From the NCBI GenBank assembly GCA_934644775.1, contig CAKUDB010000010.1:1-64000 (forward strand): a stretch of DNA of 64,000 nucleotides, given 5' to 3'. The number at the start of each line of letters is the position of its first letter. Positions within the stretch are counted from its first letter, which is position 1. Positions 56,171 to 64,000 of this stretch are shown here, piece by piece. The notes beneath the pieces were generated by a model. The model saw only the letters and a list, made by a program, of their open reading frames with translations, was not told the DNA's origin and searched no databases. The translations under genes were made by a program, and so were the position numbers. The DNA is from an uncultured bacterium (lineage in GTDB: Bacteria > Vulcanimicrobiota > Xenobia > Xenobiales > Xenobiaceae).

Positions 56171-56788
56171 TTGGCAAAGGTGGAGAACAAGAGATCATGG
56201 GGCTCTGTAGGGGAAGAGGCCGATAATTTTTTACTGTGGGAAAAGCGCTACAGTATGAAAGGGCGCGGCCCCAAAGAGCCTGAGCCTTTTGTCAAAGAGT
56301 CTCTCCCTTATATGGCTCAAGGCAAAGTTTTAGATATTGCTTGTGGAGAAGGAAGACACGCCCTCTATTTAGCTCAAGCTTCACCATCTTTTAATGTTTT
56401 GGGAATAGATCGCTCGCCAACTGCTGTAAAAGTTGCTGCATCTCGAGCTGCCCAGTTGGGGGTTAGGGCCCATTTTAGGGTGCGCGATTTGGAAAAAGAT
56501 TTTTTACCCGAAGAAATTTTTAATACTATAGTGGTGACACGCTACTGGCAAGCCAACTTATGTCCCCATATTGTCAATCATTTGGCCCTGGGCGGCATCT
56601 TGGTTTACGAAACTTACACTTTAGACTATTTGCGTTATGGCGAGCGAACCCGCAGCCATCTACTTAAAAGTGGTCAATTAAAAGAAACTTTTGCTCAACT
56701 GGGCTTGCGTATCGATTATTATGCTGAGCTTGATCGTCCTGAAACGAGAGAATACTCCGCTAGGCTTAGGGCTGTAAAAATTCTTTAA
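56171..56788 (+). CDS. Class I SAM-dependent methyltransferase
   Basis: 205 residues with the Rossmann motif VLDIACGEGRHALYLAQ near 57-73 and the acidic end of the second strand GIDRSP. The order of motifs resembles TehB/UbiE-like small-molecule methyltransferases. The substrate is unknown. The start is TTG without a strong ribosome site; a GTG three codons in is possible. It lies behind the kinase-like gene and is probably cotranscribed with it. Confidence 0.88.
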   Translation: MAKVENKRSWGSVGEEADNFLLWEKRYSMKGRGPKEPEPFVKESLPYMAQGKVLDIACGEGRHALYLAQASPSFNVLGIDRSPTAVKVAASRAAQLGVRAHFRVRDLEKDFLPEEIFNTIVVTRYWQANLCPHIVNHLALGGILVYETYTLDYLRYGERTRSHLLKSGQLKETFAQLGLRIDYYAELDRPETREYSARLRAVKIL

Positions 56789-57040
56789 TTTAGTCTATAC
56801 TCGCTGCGAGTTTGCTGTTTTTCTTTTTTGTGTTTTAAACAAGGCCTGGCCGGAGTATCGGTAGGCCTTTCCAGTTAGTTATTTCTTTAGCTACTAGCAA
56901 AACAACTTTCCCCTTTACCACTTTAATTTAATCCCGCCCGAAGTCTCCCATCTTTTGAAAAGCCCCATTCCTTGGGGGGAATGGAGGCGCTATTGGTAAA
57001 AGTATCGACTTTATAAATAAAAACAGGCAGGTGTCGGCGT
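56789..57040 (+). terminator. Intergenic region with three hairpins before the A2M gene
   Basis: ACTCG-CTG-CGAGT at 56799-56811 is followed by a T-rich stretch and may end the methyltransferase transcript. AAGGCCT/AGGCCTT at 56841-56869 encloses a second small stem. GCC-CCATTCC/GGAATGG-A-GGC around 56962-56988 is a strong hairpin in the leader of the next gene. No clear promoter was found. Confidence 0.45.
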
Positions 57041-60000
57041 ATGAGAAAAAGCTTTTCAGACTTTTTAAAAAGTTTACTTACCTTCACTAATAAAAGCGTC
57101 CGGTTTGGTTTAGCCTTATTGCTCTGTTTAACCAGTTGGCTCTGCGCCTGCAGTATGAATAATAAGCTATTGAGCGATTATGTGGCTCCCAGCTTAATTT
57201 TGCCCCAAGGCCAGGCGCAAAAGTTGGCCGTCGTACATGCTGCTCCCTCGGGCGATTTAGTTTTGCCAGAACAATATTCAACCTTTACCATCGTCTTTAA
57301 TCAGCCAGTAGTTAATTTAGGCACCACTAAAGTCGATATTGAAGGGCTTCGTATCGAGCCACCCCTTAAGGGCGCTTGGACTTGGCGGGGGACGGCTTGC
57401 CTTACTTTTACTCCCAGCGAGCCATTAAAAATTTCTCACGCCTATCAAGTAACTGTACCTGCAGGCTTAATGGCTATTACCGGACAAAAGTTGGCCAAGC
57501 CCTACACTATGCGTTTTGTTACGCCACGTCCTGCTGTTATTTATTCTTCTCCTGCTGACGCTGAGGTTAATGTTTCTTTAGATAAACCTATATTTTTACT
57601 TTTCAACCAGCCTATTCCCAACCAGGCGGCTTGGGAATCTTTGCGCTTAACTTCCTCCCAAGGAGGTGTCTCTAGTCAGGTGCGCTCCGCTACCGAAGCT
57701 GAATTTAAAGCTTACATTAAAGAGTTGCGTGAGAATAAAGGCGACAAAGTTACTATGAACGGCTTAAGTGTCGATTTGGACAAATTGTTAGCCGAACAAT
57801 TACTTGTTGTGGAGCATAAGTCTCCTTTTGACCAAGGCCAGCGCTATACTGTCACCATTCCGGCTGGTTTCAAAGCCGATCCTGATGCCGCCTACGGTTC
57901 TTTAACCGAAGACAGTTTATCTTTTAAAACTTACAATATTTTTAGCTTAAAATCTGTCACCAGCGCCAATGGCAACCATCCCGAAGACGATATTATCTTT
58001 ACTTTTACCAATCCAGTCAAAATGAAGAGTTTGGCTCAAGCCCTATCTTTTGAGCCGCCTGTAGATATAGCTAAAGATTATTTAGAAGATTCTTACTCCA
58101 GTTCTGAATTGAGGCTCAATTTGCCTTTAAAAGCTGGAACGGCTTACAAAATCAAGATTAGCTCCGACTTAAAAGATGATTTCAACAATAAAATTTCCAG
58201 CTCAGAGAAGATCAATTTTACTACTGCAAATTTTAAGCCGCACTTAAGTTTGAGCAGCGGTCAAGCGGTAGTCGAAGCTAAAGTAAAAGGGGCTTCTCTG
58301 CCTTTAAGTAGTATCAATATAAGCTCAGTTAAGGTGGAAGCTAAGGTAGTTTCCTTGCAAGATCTTATTAAGATGGCCCAAGGTGACTTCTTCTTTGGAG
58401 GAATCGACAATTATCAACCTCAAGACGGCTTTACCTACGTAAAAGAGATAGCTTTAAAAAATAAGCTTAATACTTATTTAGATAATAAAATTGAGCTTGG
58501 GCAATTTTTGGAGAATAAATCTTCAGGTTTAGTTTTATTGCGTCTAACTTACCAAAATGCTGTTGGTAAAGAAGAGCATAGGACTGTGTTGGTTCAGCTT
58601 ACCGATTTATGTTTAACTGCCAAATTCTCAGCTGTTAATAATTTACTTTGGGTGACAAGCTTAGATAGCGGCCAACCTGTAGCCAACGTAAAAGTAGCCC
58701 TTTATGACGAAAAAGCTCAACAAGTCTTTACTGGACAGACCGACAAGCAAGGCCTAATCCAGACTCCCGGTTGGAGTAAATATACTTCAGCTACAGACGG
58801 TTTCGCTCCCAGGCAATATATTTTGGCTTCTTTAGGAGAAGATCAGGCTTTTATAGCCTCTTCGGGAGCTAATAATTTAGAAACCTGGAAATTTAATATC
58901 TTTAATTACAGCACTTCCTATAAGGAAAATATTAAAAGTTGTATCTTTACTGATAAAGGCGTATATAGTCCAGGAGAAGAGCTGAAATTTAAGGCTCTGT
59001 TGCGTTCTAGTAAGCAAGCCCATTTACAACTTCCTAAGTCAGTAAAGACTTTGCATTACAAAGCCCAAGACGGAGAAGACAAAACTTTCGCTAAAGGTAC
59101 TTGCTCAGTTAGCGCTATGGGCAGTGTTCAGGGAAATATCTTAGTGCCGTCTAACGCTGCTTCCGGCTACGCTTTTATGGAATTGACTATTCCTGAAAAA
59201 GAAGCTCAAAAGCTCGGGATCCCTTCTTGGATAGGCTCAGTCTCTTACCGTATTGACGACTATCAGCCCGTCCAAACGGAAGCTAAAATTGTCTCTACCC
59301 AAAAGTCTCTGCTTTTAGGTGAAGAATTTAAAGGTCGCATTGAAGGACGTTTCCTTTTTGGAGCCCCTATGGATAATGATCGCTTCCGTTACTCTTCTTC
59401 CCTCGATAAAGCTCCTTATTTTAGTAAGAAGTACCCCGATTATTCTTTTTATTCCCAAGTTTGGGAGGAAGATGACGATGTCAATAGCACTGCCACTTTA
59501 TTATCTGGCAGTGGCAGACTCGACAATAAAGGCCAATTTGCTGTCGAAATACCTACTACAGGAGTACATTACGAGTCTCCTTCCGTTTTATCGGTGGAAG
59601 CTTCAGTAATTTCTTCGAGTTTGAAAGAAGTCTCGGCCTCTTGGCAAGTTCCAGTCTGGCCTTCTTCTAGTATCGTCGGTATTAAATTAGATTCTTACTT
59701 GGCTAAGCAAGGTCAGCCTTTCCAAGGGCAATTATTAGCCCTCAACAAAGATGAAGAAGCCCAGAAAGGTATTCCCATAAAGGTTGAACTTGTTCGTAAA
59801 ACTTGGGATTCAGTTTATAAATCTGGAGTGGGTGGTTCTTACAATTGGGTCAGCGACTCCAAAGAAGAGATAGAAAATACCCAAACGGTTGTTAGTGGGG
59901 CTGACCCGGTAAAATTCAGTCTTACTCCCAAAACTGCCGGAAGTTATCTTATTCGCGCCTCCATTACCGATAATAAAGGGCGACGTAGCCTTAACGAAAC

Positions 60001-62782
60001 GGAAGTGTGGTGTAGCGGTTCCGGCTATGCGGCTTGGGAAAGACATGACGATAATGAGTTAAACTTAAAATGTAACGCTAAATCTTACTTGCCCGGTCAG
60101 ACGGCAGAAATTTTGGTACAGTCTCCCTTTGAAGAGGCCGAGGCCCTGGTAAGTATAGAAACCGATTCTATAATCGATAGTTGGAATATTAAGCTTCAAG
60201 GTACGGCACCTACGATTAAGGTTCCGATAAAAGGCTTTTATGCGCCCAATGTCTACGTTTCGGTAATTTTAGTTAAAGGTAGGGAGGGTAAAGTTAATCT
60301 TAGTCCGGGCGGTTTAGATTTAAGTAAGCCTACTTTCAGATTTGGCTATACCCAATTAAAAGTTGATAATCCCCAAACTAAACTCAAGGTAGAAGTCCTG
60401 TCCGATTTTGCCCAATATAAGCCAGGACAAACTGCTTCAGTAACGCTTAAATTGAGCGATTCTCAAGGTAAACCGGTTAGTGGTGAGGTTTGTTTATGGG
60501 CCGTCGATGAAGGCGTATTAAACTTGGTTGGCTATAAATTGCCCAACTATTACGATGCTTTCTATACTAATCGAGACTTAAATGTGATAACTTCTGAAAG
60601 TTGCGCCGATGTTATCGGTTTACGCTCTTACGGTACTAAAGGAGCTAACCAAGGTGGAGGTGGCGGCAACGATGACAGAGTGCGTGACGACTTTACTCCG
60701 ACAATTATGTGGAAGCCGTCTGTAACTATTGATGATACTGGCCACACTATAGTGCGCTTTAAGGCACCCGATAGTTTAACCCGTTATCGCCTTATGGCTG
60801 TAGCCTGTGACAATGGTGAACGATTCGGTCAAGGCCAAGCTACTTTTGAAGTAAGTAAAAAGCTGGTATTATTGCCTTCCATTATAAAATATGCCCGTTG
60901 TGGTGACTCCTTCCAAGTTGGTGTCTTAGCCCGCAACAATACCGACAAAGCTTCTTCTGTTACTGTCAAAGCTCAGAGTAAAGGATTGAATTTAGCCAAC
61001 GATTCTTTCCAAACTACTTTAAAGCCTACAGAAGAAAAGGTTATGCTTTTTGACGTTTCGGCTTCAGATTGTGGCCGTTTCCCCATTAAATTTAAAGGAC
61101 GAATGGGAAGCGAAACTGATATTTGCCAATATACTATAGAGGTTATTCCCGATGAGAAGACCAACGTAGCTGCTGTTTCTGGAGAGTTCGACTCTAAAGA
61201 AGCTGCCCAATATGTCAAAGTGCCCGGCGGAGCCAAAGTTGGCAGTGCCGTTTTAGATATATCCGTATCCAACAACTTTGCCAGTCAACTTAACGGAGCT
61301 GTCCAAAAGTTGTGGAACGAAGATCCTATTGCTTTAGATACAATTTTAGCTCGAACCGAGATCGTTTTGCTTTCTGAAAGATTGGGTCTCAAGTTACCCC
61401 AAGAACTCAATTCTGAAGCCAAGCGTAAAGCGGCTGTCCAAGACTATGTCAATAAGCTCGAAAAATTCAGAACTTCCGAGGGCGGCTTCTCACTTTGGCC
61501 TGGTTCTAAAGTTAATAGCTATACTTATACTGCTTGGGCTTTAGAGATTATGACCAAGCTGAAAAAGATGGGCTGGCTCGATAGTGGCCGCGAATATATT
61601 TACCTGAATACCAAGTTTTATGCTAAAGATGCTCTCTACGCCTCTTTACTGGAATTGCCTAAAGTAAATGACGGAAGTGGCGATCCCGGTATACCTATGC
61701 TTTTTTCCGCTTTATGCCAAACTGGAGAAGGCCAAAATTCTACTTTAGTAGTGCTGTACAGAGCTCGCCGTAAGTTCTCCTTGACTGGAAGGGCTTATAT
61801 ACTTAAAGCTGCCGCCGAATTGGACAATCGGGAAATAGCTGACGCTTTGCGCCAAGAATTGAATAATATACTTAAAGTCGAAGAGCGCCAAGCTTGGTTT
61901 GAAGAAGATGGCTCGCCCGAACTTGGCTCCATTTCTGAGCGCACTTTGAGCAACGCTGTCGCTCTTTCGGCTATGTTACATAGCGGCGACTTTAGGTTCG
62001 CTCCTAAGGTATTGGCCTGGTTATTCAATCATAAAGTTTCTGGTAGTTGGGGCTCTGAGTTAGTCGACGCCAAAGTGGCCGAAGCTTTGACAACTTACAC
62101 TAGTAAAGAACAGGTTGTGCGCCATGATGTGGAAGTAAAAGTGCGTTCTGGTGGCAAACAGCTCTTGAAAGGTACGCTTAAATATCCTCAAGCCAATTGT
62201 CTTTTCGCTTCCAATTCTCTTGCCGCTGTCGGCCAGGAAGTACCTATAGAGATGAGCAAGACGAGCATAGGCAAGTTATATTACGATTTATTACTTCGTT
62301 ATGCTCCCACTAAGCCTATGCCCGCTACTGATAAGGGTTTCTATATTTTCCAAAGTTGCAGTACTTTAGACGCTTTAGATCGACCTATTCCTTTTACCGA
62401 GCTTAAGGTTGGCCAAGTTTATAAAGTAAGCATAAGTGTAATTTCTCCCGTAAATCGCGATCAGGTGATCGTCAATGTGCCGCTGCCTGCCGGTTTGGAA
62501 GTTGTCAATACAACTTTCGATACAGAGAGTAACTTATATAGTAAGTTGCTTAATAAGGTTAATCCCGATCCTAGGTACGGAACCTTTACTGACGCCCAAT
62601 ATTACTCCGATCATGTTAAGGTGTGGGCTGAAGGCTTGCAAGCTGGCGAGCATACTTACAGTTTCTTAGCTAGAGCTGTCGCTTGTGGCCATTATCGTAT
62701 GCCTGGGGCCAGAATCTACCAGAAAAATCGTCCTGAAGTTTTTGGTTGTACTTCGGAAACGAGGTTGAAAATTGTCCCTTAA
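57041..62782 (+). CDS. Alpha-2-macroglobulin family lipoprotein without thioester
   Basis: 1913 residues, the usual size of bacterial A2M. The lipobox LCAC near residue 37 anchors it to a membrane in the periplasm. MG-type beta domains fill the first half; a bait-like, Gly-rich stretch GANQGGGGGNDDRV lies near 1205. The alpha/alpha toroid follows, but where other family members carry CxEQ the sequence reads KLWNEDPIALDTILAR (about 1423-1438), so no thioester can form. Such proteins are thought to trap proteases that enter the periplasm. It overlaps pbpC by 11 bases, as in the known A2M-PBP1C pairs. Confidence 0.93.
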   Translation: MRKSFSDFLKSLLTFTNKSVRFGLALLLCLTSWLCACSMNNKLLSDYVAPSLILPQGQAQKLAVVHAAPSGDLVLPEQYSTFTIVFNQPVVNLGTTKVDIEGLRIEPPLKGAWTWRGTACLTFTPSEPLKISHAYQVTVPAGLMAITGQKLAKPYTMRFVTPRPAVIYSSPADAEVNVSLDKPIFLLFNQPIPNQAAWESLRLTSSQGGVSSQVRSATEAEFKAYIKELRENKGDKVTMNGLSVDLDKLLAEQLLVVEHKSPFDQGQRYTVTIPAGFKADPDAAYGSLTEDSLSFKTYNIFSLKSVTSANGNHPEDDIIFTFTNPVKMKSLAQALSFEPPVDIAKDYLEDSYSSSELRLNLPLKAGTAYKIKISSDLKDDFNNKISSSEKINFTTANFKPHLSLSSGQAVVEAKVKGASLPLSSINISSVKVEAKVVSLQDLIKMAQGDFFFGGIDNYQPQDGFTYVKEIALKNKLNTYLDNKIELGQFLENKSSGLVLLRLTYQNAVGKEEHRTVLVQLTDLCLTAKFSAVNNLLWVTSLDSGQPVANVKVALYDEKAQQVFTGQTDKQGLIQTPGWSKYTSATDGFAPRQYILASLGEDQAFIASSGANNLETWKFNIFNYSTSYKENIKSCIFTDKGVYSPGEELKFKALLRSSKQAHLQLPKSVKTLHYKAQDGEDKTFAKGTCSVSAMGSVQGNILVPSNAASGYAFMELTIPEKEAQKLGIPSWIGSVSYRIDDYQPVQTEAKIVSTQKSLLLGEEFKGRIEGRFLFGAPMDNDRFRYSSSLDKAPYFSKKYPDYSFYSQVWEEDDDVNSTATLLSGSGRLDNKGQFAVEIPTTGVHYESPSVLSVEASVISSSLKEVSASWQVPVWPSSSIVGIKLDSYLAKQGQPFQGQLLALNKDEEAQKGIPIKVELVRKTWDSVYKSGVGGSYNWVSDSKEEIENTQTVVSGADPVKFSLTPKTAGSYLIRASITDNKGRRSLNETEVWCSGSGYAAWERHDDNELNLKCNAKSYLPGQTAEILVQSPFEEAEALVSIETDSIIDSWNIKLQGTAPTIKVPIKGFYAPNVYVSVILVKGREGKVNLSPGGLDLSKPTFRFGYTQLKVDNPQTKLKVEVLSDFAQYKPGQTASVTLKLSDSQGKPVSGEVCLWAVDEGVLNLVGYKLPNYYDAFYTNRDLNVITSESCADVIGLRSYGTKGANQGGGGGNDDRVRDDFTPTIMWKPSVTIDDTGHTIVRFKAPDSLTRYRLMAVACDNGERFGQGQATFEVSKKLVLLPSIIKYARCGDSFQVGVLARNNTDKASSVTVKAQSKGLNLANDSFQTTLKPTEEKVMLFDVSASDCGRFPIKFKGRMGSETDICQYTIEVIPDEKTNVAAVSGEFDSKEAAQYVKVPGGAKVGSAVLDISVSNNFASQLNGAVQKLWNEDPIALDTILARTEIVLLSERLGLKLPQELNSEAKRKAAVQDYVNKLEKFRTSEGGFSLWPGSKVNSYTYTAWALEIMTKLKKMGWLDSGREYIYLNTKFYAKDALYASLLELPKVNDGSGDPGIPMLFSALCQTGEGQNSTLVVLYRARRKFSLTGRAYILKAAAELDNREIADALRQELNNILKVEERQAWFEEDGSPELGSISERTLSNAVALSAMLHSGDFRFAPKVLAWLFNHKVSGSWGSELVDAKVAEALTTYTSKEQVVRHDVEVKVRSGGKQLLKGTLKYPQANCLFASNSLAAVGQEVPIEMSKTSIGKLYYDLLLRYAPTKPMPATDKGFYIFQSCSTLDALDRPIPFTELKVGQVYKVSISVISPVNRDQVIVNVPLPAGLEVVNTTFDTESNLYSKLLNKVNPDPRYGTFTDAQYYSDHVKVWAEGLQAGEHTYSFLARAVACGHYRMPGARIYQKNRPEVFGCTSETRLKIVP

Positions 62783-64000
62783 GGGCTCAGATATTAGGAA
62801 CTTCTCCACCGCTTGTTTTAAATGGTGGTGGAGGAGCACCTTAATTTTGTTGGTCATTTTAGGGGTTGGGCTATTGCTCTTTGTCTCTAGGCCTTGGCCG
62901 ACAGCTTATCCTTTAAAAGCTGAAAGAAATTCTACCTTAATTTACGATCGTGACGGTAATCTTCTCCGAGAAGTCCATCTAGCTGGGGGAACTAGCAAAC
63001 GCTGGATCCCCTTGAAAAGTATCCCTATCTGGGTGCAAGAAGCTATTTTGACCGCTGAGGATCGGCGCTTTTATTATCATTGTGGTGCCGATCCTTTAGC
63101 TATTATGCGTAGCTTCTATTATAATTGCCAAGCCGGCCGAGTCCTTATGGGCGGCTCTACTATCAGTGAACAACTCACTCGTTTACTAATCTCGCCTGGG
63201 CCGCGCACTTTCAAGACTAAGGTGATCGAGCTTTTATACTCTTTGCGCCTCTCTTTTAATTTTAGCAAAGAGCAAATTTTGGAGGCCTACTTAAATAGGA
63301 TCTATTTTGGCGGCCAGGCTTATGGTATAGAGGCGGCCTCTCAGCTCTATTTTGGCTGTTCGGCTCGAACTTTATCTCCGGCCCAAGGAGCTTTTTTAGC
63401 CGTATTAGTACGCTCTCCCCAAGAATTGGCTCCCTATAAAGATATAAATCCGGCCTTAAAGTTACAGCGCTATTTACTATTAAGTATGGAAAAGAGGGGA
63501 GCCATCGACAAGGTCGATTTACAGTCAGCTTTAGCTGAAAAAATCACTTTGGCCCCTCTTTCCGAGCGTTTTGCTGCGCCTCACTTTTGTGATTTTGTTG
63601 TCGCTCAAAATGAGCCAGGGGCTATCCAAGGGGCCGTTCGTATCGATACTACTTTAAGTCTAAAAATTCAAAATTATGCAGAAAATGTTTTGAATTATCA
63701 TTTAGGGCGTTTAGCTTCCCATCATGTCAAGGATGGCAGCTTGATAGTTTTAGATATTAAGAGTGGCGATATTTTGGCTATGGTCGGCTCCCCAAACTAT
63801 TTTGCTCTTCCTGACGGGCAAAATAATGGATGCTTAACTTTGCGCCAGCCTGGTTCAACTCTTAAGCCTTTTACTTATGCTTTGGCTTTACAACATGGCT
63901 TTACGGCTGCTTCAATCTTGCCCGACCTTAGCTATTTGGACGCCATACTTAAAGATGCTTTTGTGCCTGAAAATTACGATCGACGCTTCCATGGTCCGGT
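62772..64000 (+). CDS. pbpC: Penicillin-binding protein 1C (5' part, runs off the window)
   Basis: A bifunctional peptidoglycan synthase. The visible 409 residues hold an N-terminal membrane helix (about 22-39), the glycosyltransferase domain with Glu96 in AEDRRFYYH and GGSTISEQLTR, and the start of the transpeptidase domain with Ser362 and Lys365 in GSTLKPF. The start is TTG, six bases after GAGGT and inside the end of the A2M gene, so translation is coupled. The rest of the gene lies beyond base 64000. Confidence 0.93.
   Translation, partial: MSLKGSDIRNFSTACFKWWWRSTLILLVILGVGLLLFVSRPWPTAYPLKAERNSTLIYDRDGNLLREVHLAGGTSKRWIPLKSIPIWVQEAILTAEDRRFYYHCGADPLAIMRSFYYNCQAGRVLMGGSTISEQLTRLLISPGPRTFKTKVIELLYSLRLSFNFSKEQILEAYLNRIYFGGQAYGIEAASQLYFGCSARTLSPAQGAFLAVLVRSPQELAPYKDINPALKLQRYLLLSMEKRGAIDKVDLQSALAEKITLAPLSERFAAPHFCDFVVAQNEPGAIQGAVRIDTTLSLKIQNYAENVLNYHLGRLASHHVKDGSLIVLDIKSGDILAMVGSPNYFALPDGQNNGCLTLRQPGSTLKPFTYALALQHGFTAASILPDLSYLDAILKDAFVPENYDRRFHGP

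Overview
The window is about 43% G+C by eye and reads as one contiguous chromosomal segment of a Gram-negative-type (diderm) bacterium. The evidence is a periplasmic DsbD-like reductase, an EnvC-like LytM factor encoded with FtsEX, and an alpha-2-macroglobulin lipoprotein followed by penicillin-binding protein 1C. Gene order matches no model genome I know. Several genes start with TTG (positions 1652, 45290, 51366, 62772 and probably 23842 and 56171). No rRNA, tRNA, CRISPR array or insertion sequence was recognised, so I do not name a taxon.

Left part (1-26.8 kb): a hairpin-rich non-coding stretch (1-413) and a secreted protein of unknown role are followed by M50 protease-scpA-scpB. Then come an Ala/Glu-rich protein and a TPR protein on the minus strand, a three-domain DsbD-like protein, a hotdog thioesterase, an M3 oligoendopeptidase and metG. 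Next is a 987-residue protein joining a Cys4 zinc knuckle, ten 13-residue Pro/Ala repeats and what looks like a catalytically dead, truncated SF1 helicase core. A PPP-type phosphatase/YgjP-like metalloprotease pair, mtaB-pyk, a secreted TPR protein, an asparaginase-domain protein, an aspartate-type aminotransferase and a compact feoABC operon complete this part.

Defence island (26.9-34.3 kb): this follows the strong feo terminator and opens with a near-consensus sigma-70 promoter. It holds a DUF234-type ATPase, an AbiL/RloA-like AAA ATPase, a truncated remnant of its RloB partner, and a type III restriction-modification pair (mod, res). The central part of mod differs in codon use from its flanks, which suggests a swapped target-recognition domain.

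Right part (34.3-64 kb): a YoaK/DUF1275 membrane protein and a DUF4417 protein precede a long minus-strand cell-envelope cluster running ftsE-ftsX-envC-like-S41-S41-S41-uvrC. FtsEX would control the LytM hydrolase in the periplasm, and three tandem C-terminal-processing proteases lie directly behind it. DedA is next. Then comes the minus-strand DUF58-transglutaminase-MoxR-TPR operon, behind a promoter that carries a small palindrome. An APH/RIO-fold kinase and a SAM methyltransferase lead into a thioester-less alpha-2-macroglobulin and pbpC, which runs off the window end. The most unusual items are the zinc-knuckle pseudo-helicase, the disrupted AbiL-like unit joined to a mosaic type III RM system, and the triple-S41/FtsEX/LytM cluster.
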